A stretch of 64,000 nucleotides of DNA from Melanocharis versteri (taxonomy: Eukaryota; Chordata; Aves; Passeriformes; Melanocharitidae), in contig VZTG01007782.1 of the NCBI GenBank assembly GCA_013397845.1, positions 1,337,311 to 1,401,310 on the forward strand, given 5' to 3'. The notes beneath the pieces are model-generated. The model ran no database searches, was not told the origin of the DNA, and saw nothing but the letters and a program-made list of their open reading frames with translations. The position numbers and the translations under genes were made by a program. Shown piece after piece: positions 25,001 through 34,088 of this stretch; position 1 is the first letter of the stretch; each line of letters opens with the position of its first letter.

Positions 25001-27404
25001 TGAAGAAGCCTTCTGTTGCTTTAGACTGTGCCACCTTCGTTTCCCAAAGCTGCGGGAAGATTATTATCAAGGTCAACAAATATCTTTAAAATAGCTTTAA
25101 AAACAAACTGCATCAAAAAAGACAATCAGGTATTCCCAGCTTTTCCAAGAATAAATTGACTGATTCTATCCAACAAACAGGGTAGCAATAACTAACCAAT
25201 TTCAACTCCCAGCAGCCCACACATCACTCGCAGGGTACTTGTAACTCTAAGTTAGGGCAAAAGTTCACATGTTTTTGAGGACAAAGAAATGGACAGGTCC
25301 GTCATCACAAAAGAAAAACACAAACACAACTGCTGTTAACGCAAGGGAACCCAACAAACCTGCTTCAAGTCTTTCAGAACCTGCTTCTCTACACCCTCCT
25401 CTGCAAAGAGGTCCTGCACACCTTCAACCACATCTTCGATAATGGACTTGTATAGTTCAGGCTACATTAAAAAAAAAATAAATATTTTCAAGTTAAGATG
25501 AGCATTAAGTCATTTGAAAAGATAGCACAAAGTCTAATTTCAGTTCATAAACTGCTGTTACGAACTGAACAGCATGAACAGATTAGTTTAATGAACTGAA
25601 TGTCAAATGCAAGGGTCTGCAAGTCTACTCATTCTTTCAAATAAAACATCCCTAAAAAAGTACTGGATTTGAGCCTCAAATTATTGCTTAGGCTACCAAT
25701 CATTTGGTAAATGCTTAAGAAAATCCTAGAAATATTCAAAAACCATTGCTGTGCTGTATTTTCAAACAAGCATGTCTAACCACATTGTATCATTCCAGAA
25801 TCATTGCTCCTAACTTAGAGGTCAACCAAGCTATTAAAAATGAGCTGTGCCAGTTCCATCAGAGGCAGAATGTAAGGAACCCACAAAAAATAAGAGATTT
25901 ATATATTTTTTTCTTTGTGGAAACAGTCTGATGCTGTATAGTAACCCAGCTGTGGAAATTTGAGCTGTACTTTTACCAATACAGATCATTCATCTTATAT
26001 TACAACAGGACTCCAACAGAACCTTTTATTCCTTCTTCTGCCCGTGTCAGTGATTAAACCCTAATCCTCCAGTTAGACCTGGACAGCAGATACACATGAG
26101 CTTCAAGATTCCTACACTCCAATGCAAATATAAGATAATGAGTTTTAGCAGCCTAAAGCTTATTAATCTTAACTATCATTACCACCAGAATAGCCTCCGC
26201 AAGGTGAAAAATGAAGCTGAGATATTTTAGGAAACCTTACAAGATTCTGGATTAATAATTTTAATTTTTTAAACATCAAATTAATATTTTATTGCTCCAA
26301 AGTTGTTTTAAAGTGCAGATGATAAACAATTTCTTTCCAAAGAAAAGAAAATATTAAGGAGCAACACGTTACACTTTCTGGAAAAAGCAACCCACACAAC
26401 TACTTTAAAACAACCAAACTCATGTGTGATTTCTTATCAGGGGTTATCAACCTCCAAAGATTCCCCCAGCACTTTTTCAGGATACAAGGAAGATGAGGAG
26501 GGGAAAAAAAAATTTCCTCTTGTACCACTACACTAAAAGCTGCTGATCAGCCCGTACGTCAAACGCTCTGCCTTCACTGCTAATCCAAAGAGAACCTAAA
26601 TGTAAATCTTTCAACGGGCCTATTCCTCTCCCCAGGATTGCCAAGCTACAGTGAGTACAAATATTTATTGTGCTCTATAAAAACTGCAAACAGCGACTGT
26701 AAAATTCAAACACTACATGCTTGCAAATTAGAGAAAAATGGTTACAGCGCAGACGTTATTGTACTCCAGCTTAATCCCTTTACACACAGGCACTCCTCCT
26801 CCAGAACCAGGCCATCCACAGCGGGAACTGTCAAACCCCGGTTTTATTTGTGTGCAGCGGGGTGGCAGGAGGGGCTTATCCACCCATATCCCGTCCCAGC
26901 AAAGCCTCCGAGGCTGCCCTGGGATTCCCGTCCTGTGAGGGAGCAGCTGAAGCCCCGGGTGGGGAGAGGCAGCAGCGGACAAAACCCAAAACCTGCGATG
27001 GTTTATAATAAAGGCCGCCGCCGGCCTCCCTGGCAGCGCCGAGCTGGGACGGCGCCCCTCGCACCCCGCAGCTGCCCAGTGCCAGCCCCTGCCACAACGC
27101 TTTTGCCCACAAGCTGCCGTTTTCAACAGAAAAATTAAAATATATGCAAAAAATATTAAATAAATAAATAAATAAAGGCTTTCGAAGTCGTCCTTGGGCT
27201 TTCCGCGCCAGGAAACGGGCGGCGGCTCCCCCCCGGGCCGGGCGCGGGAGGCGGCTCTCTCACGGCCATCCCCGTCCCCTGTGTCCCGCAGGGAGGAGCG
27301 GCCAGACCCCGCCAGCCCGGCCCGGCCTTGTCCAACCCGGCTCAGCCTTGTCCTCCCCTGTCCTGTCCTGCCCGGCCCCTCACCACGGGGCTGCCGTGAG
27401 CCAT
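15980..27404 (-). CDS. GTF2A1L: TFIIA alpha/beta-like factor (GTF2A1L/ALF), complete, 8 exons
   Basis: Large subunit of germ-cell TFIIA; it pairs with TFIIA-gamma, binds TBP-DNA and stabilises preinitiation complexes in the nucleus. The CDS join on the minus strand, in gene order, is 27404-27384, 25461-25360, 25049-24926, 22515-22408, 21231-20636, 19146-18874, 18050-17961 and 16087-15980. This is 1422 nt, or 473 residues plus stop (human 478). Residues about 8-60 form the N-terminal helical domain (PELYKSIIEDVVEGVQDLFA). The middle is Gln/Val/Ser-rich and variable. Residues 337-340 are QLDG, a Taspase-1 type site, followed by an acidic stretch. The last about 70 residues form the beta-barrel half (KNKWKFYLKHG...GDAEW). 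ALF rather than GTF2A1 is supported by YPLQMPAGV, QLYQVNVPVVVTQ, the absence of the GTF2A1 polyglutamine region, and LHCGR/STON1 synteny. Confidence 0.95.
17961..18050 (-). CDS. GTF2A1L: GTF2A1L exon 7
   Basis: 90-nt phase-0 exon encoding DPLNSGDDVSEQDIADLFDT then DNVIVCQYEK, nearly identical to human ALF. The acceptor is TCTCTAG and the donor GTAAAC. The introns on either side (16088-17960 and 18051-18873) show nothing else. Confidence 0.96.
18874..19146 (-). CDS. GTF2A1L: GTF2A1L exon 6 (Taspase-1 site and acidic region)
   Basis: 273-nt phase-0 exon, residues 318-408. It contains the QLDG motif at 19089-19078 followed by TGD, then ENEFIGFIDSEDLRVLDDEE and a long Asp/Glu/Ser stretch ending IDIVEE. 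The acceptor is ACGCAG and the donor GTAATT. Compare human QVDGSGD and ENEFLGNIDGGDLKV. Confidence 0.95.
20636..21231 (-). CDS. GTF2A1L: GTF2A1L exon 5 (variable central region)
   Basis: 596-nt exon entering in phase 1, so its first two bases complete Gly-119. It starts QLYQVNVPVVVTQASGDGS and ends SIAASDK at donor GTAAGG. It is rich in Gln, Val and Ser, with HYPVQQVFHPLGQ and VEKQHLEN matching human QHPIQQVFQQLGQ and VDRKHLEN. The rest of the exon is poorly conserved. Flanking introns (19147-20635 and 21232-22407) are empty apart from an AAAT microsatellite. Confidence 0.94.
21522..21549. repeat. AAAT microsatellite
   Basis: About seven units of AAAT with one interruption (AAAC), in the intron between GTF2A1L exons 5 and 4. 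Confidence 0.85.
22408..22515 (-). CDS. GTF2A1L: GTF2A1L exon 4
   Basis: 108-nt exon, phase 1 in and out, chosen with acceptor AAACCCAG and donor GTGAGG. It gives ALVLQGLPRVGVTLALPSCV then AYPLQMPAGVMLQPAP, aligning with human SLVIPAGRTLPSF... and YPIHVPAGVTLQTVS. A second AG 14 bases downstream (TTGTGTTGCAG) would shift the frame relative to exon 3. Phase continuity and similarity favour the upstream site. Confidence 0.82.
24108..24172. repeat. A-rich low-complexity tract with AAAC repeats
   Basis: Runs of A with (AAAC)n near 24116-24140, followed by a purine-rich stretch; intronic in GTF2A1L. It could be the decayed poly(A) tail of an unrecognised retroposon, but no body sequence was identified. 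Confidence 0.7.
24926..25049 (-). CDS. GTF2A1L: GTF2A1L exon 3
   Basis: 124-nt exon beginning LWETKVAQSKATEGFFKHSH, matching human LWETKVLQSKATEDFFRNSI. It ends SVSQTSA plus one base at donor GTCAGA, which is non-optimal. The acceptor is TTCCCGCAG. The 2.4-kb intron 22516-24925 contains an A-rich low-complexity tract. Confidence 0.92.
25360..25461 (-). CDS. GTF2A1L: GTF2A1L exon 2 (N-terminal TFIIA helix domain)
   Basis: 102-nt phase-0 exon encoding PELYKSIIEDVVEGVQDLFA then EEGVEKQVLKDLKQ, the four-helix-bundle half of TFIIA. A long T tract and AATGTAG form the acceptor; the donor is GTTTGT. Because it enters in phase 0, it can also be joined to the upstream STON1 transcript. Confidence 0.95.
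27155..27176. repeat. AAAT microsatellite
   Basis: Short run of AAAT units inside GTF2A1L intron 1, at the edge of the CpG-rich start region. Confidence 0.75.
27384..27404 (-). CDS. GTF2A1L: GTF2A1L exon 1 coding part
   Basis: ATG at 27404-27402 in a strong context (GCCATGG) reads MAHGSPV and stops at donor GTGAGG in phase 0, joining VPELYKS of exon 2 (human MACLNPVPKLYRS). It is too short for an ORF scan. The human first exon also contributes about 7-8 residues. Confidence 0.85.
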
Positions 27405-27493
27405 GGCAGCAGCGGCCCTGCCCTCAGCCCCCGCCCGCCTTTAAGGCGCCGTTGCCAGGGGGACGCGGCCGGCCCCGCCCTGCCCCGCCGGCC

Positions 27494-27652
27494 CTCCAGT
27501 TCTTCCCTACACCCCAAAATCCTGGCGCTCTGGGGCACACGGTGTTAATGCTGGACCCTAAAACTAAAAGGGGCTCCAGTTCTTCCCTACACCCCAAAAT
27601 CCTGGCGCTCTGGGGCACACGGTGTTAAAGCCAGACCCTAAAACTAAAAGGG
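27494..27652. repeat. 80-bp tandem duplication upstream of GTF2A1L
   Basis: Two consecutive copies, 27494-27573 and 27574-27652, each starting CTCCAGTTCTTCCCTACACC and ending AAAACTAAAAGGG. They differ at only a few bases (AATGCTGG versus AAAGCCAG), so the duplication is recent. They lie 90-250 bases above the start codon. Confidence 0.95.
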
Positions 27653-29529
27653 AGCGGCCGCTGTCCGGTGTGGGCTGCAAGCTGCAGCCTGAAGCATCAC
27701 CTTGTGAGCGCAGGGTTTATCTGGAGAGCCACGGTTGTCGCCGTGGTGTGGGAATGCGCCTAGGAAAGCTGGCTACAAAAGCGTGTCGTTTTTGCTCTAA
27801 TAAACCCTGAAGTCGTGATTACCTCCTAAACGGGGATAGCTGAAGCTAAGTATTGCAGTTAAGCAGCGGCAATCTGGTGCAACTACTCAATTATTGCTTA
27901 CATTTGCAGCAATCTGTTCATATGTTAATGCAGAGATCTACCAATTTAGCAGTTACTAATCTGGAAAAATGTTCATTAATCTCGTACATGTAGGAGTATA
28001 TATACTTAGCTCTTTATGCTCCTTCGGTCGGTGTTGCCCTGAGGGTTCTGAGAACCGAGAAACATAATCTCTTTTTCCTTTCTTTTTCCTTTGTTTTTCT
28101 TTTTTTAGGTAGCTATGTCGTTACAGTGCTGTTTGGCTTGTGGAAAGGAGACTCACCCATTAAGCTTTTATTTTTAAGGCTTACACATCCTGAAAAATGA
28201 AAATATTTTAATGAAAATACTGTCAGACCCTTAATTAAATAGCCAGACTAACACCTACAAAATAGAAGCAACATCCTTAATAAGCTGTGTTTTCGCAAGT
28301 GAGACAAATGCAATTTGCTATTGAAGTAATTTTTCTCTGCAAGAAAATATGTTTAATGACACTGCTTAAGTCTTGAATTAAACAGCAGTTGCATATTCAG
28401 CTGTTCTGTATGCCCTCCATCATTGTGAGGAAAAGGCAAGCCATGTTGCTTTTTTTACAGAATAATTTAAATAATAAACCATATTTTTTTTAAAGCACAG
28501 TGCTCATTTGAAACTGCCTGGGATAGTGCATACCAAAAGTGTCCTCATTCTTCTCCTGACTGTTTTTTCCTGTCGTGTTAGCAGAGATAGCAGGAAGGAG
28601 CTGCAGCCTTGAGGACCTCGCTGGGCCCTGAAGGTCGCAGATGGGGGTCCTGCAGCTGGCTGCCACTGCCTCACCAGGATCCAGACCTGACGCGGAGCCA
28701 TCGCCCTGCCAGCGCACTGCACAGGGCTTTTAGGAAGGTGGAAGTGCCAAAAGTAGATTTTAAAATGAGCTCCCTGCTTTCTACCTCCTTCTGTTTATCT
28801 AGGGGTTACAAAGTGCCTTGGAACCAGAACAGTTTGTGTGCCTAACTTCAAAAAGAAGGAGAGCTGGGGAGCATGATACCAAAGGACTACTCAGCCGTCT
28901 CAAATAGTGGTCAGGTGACTTTGCCTATGTCCGCAGGAAAATTTGCAGACCAAAGCAAATTATCCTTACCTGCACGTGAGGTGGACAGCAATGTCTCTGT
29001 ATTTGCATTCCCACGAAGCAGCGTGGGCATCCCCCATCTGTTCTAAATTATACTCCCTGAATTGTGAATAACAAAGGGCCTGTCACCAGGTCGTGTCAGC
29101 TCCCTTCATGCTGGGACAGCAGAGAAACCTTCTTACAGTACACAGATATCACTGGGGATAAAGTAGAAACTGGGAACGGGAATACGACTTTCCCAGCTGC
29201 ACAGGGGGGTTGCAGAGGGCACTTCCAGCTAACCAAGACACTTCTATTTACATCTGCGGCCTAGCAACACACCTTATATCATTTCTTTTACAAATTCCTA
29301 GGGAAAGTGTCTTTTCATCCAAACACTGTCAGCTGAACAGCATGAGAAGGCTTGGTATGCACAGAAAAAATTCAGTCATTTCTGAGCAAGGGGAAAAATA
29401 TTAAAATATCTGTGGCTAACATTACTCATACTGACTGGCTAGCTTTGATGTGGTGAGCTTAACCTACTATCTGTGTCCTGCAGTATAAAGTACAACCCTG
29501 TAGTCATTTTCATGCTTATGGAAGTTTTT

Positions 29530-29672
29530 AACATTTAATCCTACTTTTGAGAGAAGAAACTGAGGCACAGACCCACCAGATATCTTGTCCAAGCTCACAA
29601 ATGGCAGCCAGGAACAGTATTGAGGTTTCATGAGTCTTGGTTCAGCTTCCAGTCCAGCTCTCCCCACTGCAG
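29530..29672 (+). mobile_element. MIR-like SINE fragment
   Basis: Contains CATTTAATCCT, then GAAACTGAGGCACAGAC, then CTTGTCCAAGCTCACAAATG, GGCAGCCAGGAACAGTATTG, and a diverged end similar to 'CTCCAAGTCCAGTGCTC...CCACTGC'. These follow the order of the MIR consensus in sense orientation. It is highly diverged, as expected for an ancient amniote copy. Confidence 0.75.
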
Positions 29673-32600
29673 TTTCTTTAAAAGCTCACAAGAGCTTTAG
29701 AGAAGAGGCTATGGGAAAGATCAGCACGCTCTTCAAATCCTCCTGATTTTTCAGGGGTTTTGTCTGCATTTGGGATAGTGCTGCTTAAGGGCACCTCAAA
29801 CATTCGTTTACTAGACAGGTTTTAATTTGTAATTATTTATACTCCTTTTGGTACATGATGTCTAGAGAAGATTTATTTTTGGATGATAAGCCTTTATTAA
29901 TCATTTAAAAAAAATTTACCGTTTTCAAATGTCTTCCCTCTAAGAAACCGAGAACCCTCGGCACACTCAGATGCTTGATCATGAATGCCCTCTCCTGTTT
30001 AAATCCAGCATTGCTGCTGGAGAGGAGCACAGCCACACAACTGCAGGAGTGCAAAATTCATTCTGAAGGCGTATTATACAAATACCATCTTGCCTTTTCT
30101 TTCCATGTAAAGGCAATCATTCTTAGGAGGAACTGGTTGCAGAATTCAGGCAGTCCTCATGGAGATAACATGACATGAGCAGAGGTGTAATTTCATTTTA
30201 AAGATATCCTCTAACATGTTCCGTTTGTTTTCAGCTGTTGACTCATAGATATATGGCACTCCAGTCTCATAAGCAATTTTATTAACAGCATGATTTTGTT
30301 ACAAGCTCCATCATTTTCCTCGGAGTTCAGAGACAGATAATACTGGGACCTGTGATTTGTTCCTTTTTCGTTTATCATGTGGGACTCCTGTTTCTTCAAG
30401 AGCCTTTCTTTTCTTTACCTGATTTAAGCCACTTTTTCAGAACCATAGAAAGAGCTCTCCCTTAATTCAGTTTAATGACAAATTTTCAGGACATTGGGTG
30501 GTTTATGAAGGGCTCTGACCTGTACAAACTGCTATATAAAAATGGCAGTCTGATGGATTGAATATACAGAATAGTACTGTATATCTCAGCTCCTCAATAA
30601 GCCCAAAGACTTGTGCAGTATCAGTAAGCCTAATTAAGGATGAAACAAGCCTTGCGTCTACTAAATACTCACCTGATACCTATCCTTTTTGTGGACAGAA
30701 AGCCCCAAAGGGAAACAGCAGCCACCTGGGTAGGGAGGGGCCATTTCACTGTGCTTATTCTCGTCCCTTTCTATCCCACTCCTGCTGGTGTCAGGCTCAG
30801 TGCTCAGCCCCTGTTCCCTCACCTCCTTTGTTGTCTGCCTTCTTTCCCTGGGTATGATGGACAGATGTTTATACCACCCTTTTTTCCCAGAGAGACCGCT
30901 ACCTCCTGACCTGCGTCCTAAGAAAAGGCACAGTCCAGCTCCCTTCTCTTTTGTCCATTGTCTTTGCATTCATAGCTCTTTAAGTCCTTTCCCTGCCATC
31001 TGGTTTTACCCTTCTTCATCAGTGGTTGAAATCTCACCCCTTCCTCACCTGTCCGTCATTGCCACTCATCTGTCCCTGGCTCCAGTGGGGAGGGATTAGG
31101 CACTGGCGGGGTGCAGAACCACACAGAGGCAGGGTGCAGTGGGACAATAAATGCCAGAAACATCATTTCTCCTTATTTGAATTAGCTGCTGGAAGTTTAT
31201 CATTAAGCAGACAATTGCAGAAGTCCGGCAGTTTCAGTGTGAAGTTAAATAAGAGCAGAGCAGCATGTTTTTGTCAAGGCCAGTTCGCTCTGCCCAACTT
31301 TGCGTTTGGTAATTTCAAGAGGAATAAAGCTGAGTGACCACATCAGGCCTTTGCGCCAGCAGTGGAATTTGCAGCCCGAAGCAACTGCAAAAATCACCCA
31401 GCAAGTGACTTTGAGAGACAGGCTGAAGCACAGCTTAGCAGTCAGGCTGTCCTTCTTACTGCCTCATTAATACCAATTTAACTCTGCTAAAGAATAACTC
31501 AGATGTATGGAGACTAACCTTCATTGCCATATTGGCTGTGGGAAGCATTTATATAAGGACTCCAATGTTTGCTAAAGGTCATATTCCTGATCTTCCTTTT
31601 CTGAGAAAACAAGGAGGGGCTCCTGTTGTCCTAATACACAACTGTACACACCTTTTCATTTTTGTTTTTTTCTTTTCTTTTTACCCCCAGCTCCACTTTT
31701 GTGTAGACCTACCCTGAGCAGATTTTCTGCACTCTCCTTTTGACATTATAATCACATAATTAGCAGCAAAGATACTCAGTAATGGATTTACATGCAGGGG
31801 GCTAAAACACCCTTTTCCCTTTTCTGTTCAGGCAGCGGATGGCTCCCTCCACTTCGGATGAAGTCTCATCTAAATCCCGGTGTCATTACTTACATTTAAA
31901 CAGTAACATCTGCTCCATGTTGCAGATGACAGATGAAGGTCCCTTCCTAGATGGCAGTCCAAGAAGGTTACAGTGGTAGCTCACCTCTGGATATCACCAG
32001 GCTAATGCCTGAATTCTTGCTTTAAGTCCTCCCTGTTTCACTGCTGGGTTTTGTTTGGTATTTTCATTGCGTTCCTTACAGCATGACCTTGTCACTTCCC
32101 TGGCGTCAGCAAGATTGTCCTTGCAGGAGGACAGGTCACCACTGCCGAGAGCAGTGCAGATGTGAAGCAGAGATGCTGCAGGCCCAGCAGGTTCTGCTTG
32201 GTGCACCATGGCAGGGTGTACTGGATGAAAGCAGAAAACTGCTGCCTGGCCTGGCACTGCCCTGCTCGGCTGGGGAACCTTCTGTGAGCCCCCCATCAGT
32301 CTCACAGCCACCTGCTGTGCCTGCAGCGGCTCTGCCCATGCTCCCCCTGCTCCTGCTCCTTCTCCAGCTGCTTCAGCTCCTCCCCCCCACCCCAGGAGAT
32401 CATTCACTTCATTTCCCCACCCAGTCACCCGCTGCTATTTGTTCTCAATACCTTCCCTTGAAGGCGCCTCTCTGCATGGGTTCCCCACCACTTTCCTGTT
32501 TCAGTCCCTTTCCTAGGTAAACTTTCCAACTTGACTTGGAGAGGCATCAGTTCTCCTTAGAACTCTCCGTGCAAGCACGCTCTGCCTCCTGCCCCCTCCT

Positions 32601-33570
32601 GCCAGCTCCCTGCTCACCCTCTGCTTCCTCTCTCTTACTCCCACTGCTGGTCGCTCCTCACACATCTCTTCTACTCACAGCACATCCCTGCTTCTGAATT
32701 TTTCCCCTTAGACTTTTGTTGTTGGGAATGGAAGTGAAGGCTATTCTCAATTAAACTAGAAAGGCCTTCACAATGCAAAGTAATACTAGGCTTTACCCAC
32801 CCACAACAAGAAATGCCTAATCACCCTGGGGTTGGGATGGCAAAGCAGAATTTTGAGCCAGTGCTTTTCTTTTCTTTTTATTAGTAAGGCTTCAGCAGGG
32901 AGCATGAGGCACCACTTACAACATGTTATGCTTGTTATTGTAAAAAATTACAGGTTGTTTTTGCTAAGGAAAAAACAGTGCTATAAAATAGCACATACAA
33001 GGCATTGCAAATACTAGGAAGCTGTCCCAAAATAAATGTTTTCATGTTTTTACTTATATTCTAGCAATTTGCCACTCACTTTTTCATGTCCCTGAATCAT
33101 GTTGTTCACTGATAGTTTTAAATATTGCAGAATGTTTAAGCTCTGTAAGGGAGCTGTACTTTTGCTAGATACCTGCTTTCCATTTGCAAGGTGCTCACTG
33201 AAGGATAGCACACCACTGAAGTGAAAATGGATGTTAACTCTATTTCCCAGTGTTTCCCAGAATAGCTGATTGCTTTGCTACAGACACCGCAGCATAGGAC
33301 AAGTGGCACGGTTATTTTATTCTTTAAGCCCATTCTTTGAATGCTGCCTCATAAACCTCTTGCCTCATTCCCATATTTCCCCACAGAGGTCTCACTGTTT
33401 CCCTAGTAACAGAACAGGCTTTGAAATTTGTGAAAGTCTTAAACAGTTGTCGCTACATTATATTCAAATATCCCAGAGAGACCAGAGGGAGCACTCAATA
33501 GGAAAAGCCACAGCATTCTTTGGGTTAGTACTGCTATGAAAATAAGGCAGAAAAGGGTCTCCCATAAATC

Positions 33571-33605
33571 ATTGTGAGACCCCACCCAGAGTGGGGTCTC
33601 ACAAT
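33571..33605. repeat. Perfect 14-bp inverted repeat with 7-nt loop
   Basis: ATTGTGAGACCCCA (33571-33584), loop CCCAGAG, then TGGGGTCTCACAAT (33592-33605). It lies at the 5' end of the CR1 fragment, where a normal copy would read ...GTGCTGTGTCCAGCTCTGG. Confidence 0.97.
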
Positions 33606-34088
33606 CCAGCTCTGGGGCCCCCAGCATCAGACAGACATGGATCTGCTGGAGCGAGTCCAGAGTGTGGCCACGGAGATGCTCAGGGGACTGGAGCACCTCT
33701 CCCGTGAGGACAGATGGACAGAGCTGGGGCTGTTCAGCCTGGAGAAGAGAAAGGCTCCAGGGAGACCTTACTGCACGTTCCAGTACCTAAAGGGGGCTAC
33801 AAAAAGCTGTTACAAGAGCAAGTGGTGATAGGACAAGGAGGAATGGCTTTAACTTGAAAGAGGGCAGGGTTGGATTAGATGTTAGGAAGAAATTATTTAC
33901 TGTGGGGGTGGTGAGGCACTGGCACAGGTTGCCCAGAGAAGCTGTGGATGCCCCAACCCTGGAAGTGTTCATGGTTGGCTGGGACTTTGCACAACGTGGT
34001 CTAGTGAAAACTGTCCCTACACACGGCAAAGGGATTGGAACTGGATAATCTTCAAGGTGCCTTCCACCCCAAAACCATTCTGTAATAA
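33574..34088 (+). mobile_element. CR1 LINE 3' fragment (STON1-GTF2A1L intergenic)
   Basis: CR1 phrases in sense order: CCAGCTCTGGGGCCCCCAGC, GGAGCGAGTCCAGAG, GGGGCTGTTCAGCCTGGAGA, TTGGATTAGATGTTAGGAAG, GAGGCACTGGCACAGGTTGC and CAAGGTGCCTTCCACCCCAA. It belongs to a different CR1 subfamily from the copy in LHCGR. It is 5'-truncated and inactive. Its 5' end carries a perfect hairpin. Confidence 0.93.

Larger units (their letters stand above)
26780..27690 (-). promoter_or_regulatory. GTF2A1L: CpG-rich start region of GTF2A1L
   Basis: Local jump in GC and CpG content around the start codon, against an AT-rich background. It probably contains the core promoter and 5'UTR just above 27404. An RFX X-box-like half site GTTGCC sits at 27451-27456. 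Boundaries are by eye. Confidence 0.6.

Noticed and set aside
26638..27138. 166-codon open frame on + overlapping the GTF2A1L CpG region
   Set aside because: Expected by chance in GC-rich DNA with few stops; antisense to GTF2A1L intron 1 with no similarity.
15980..27404. Ubiquitous GTF2A1 instead of GTF2A1L
   Set aside because: No polyglutamine segment, ALF-specific central motifs are present, and the gene sits in the STON1-LHCGR block.
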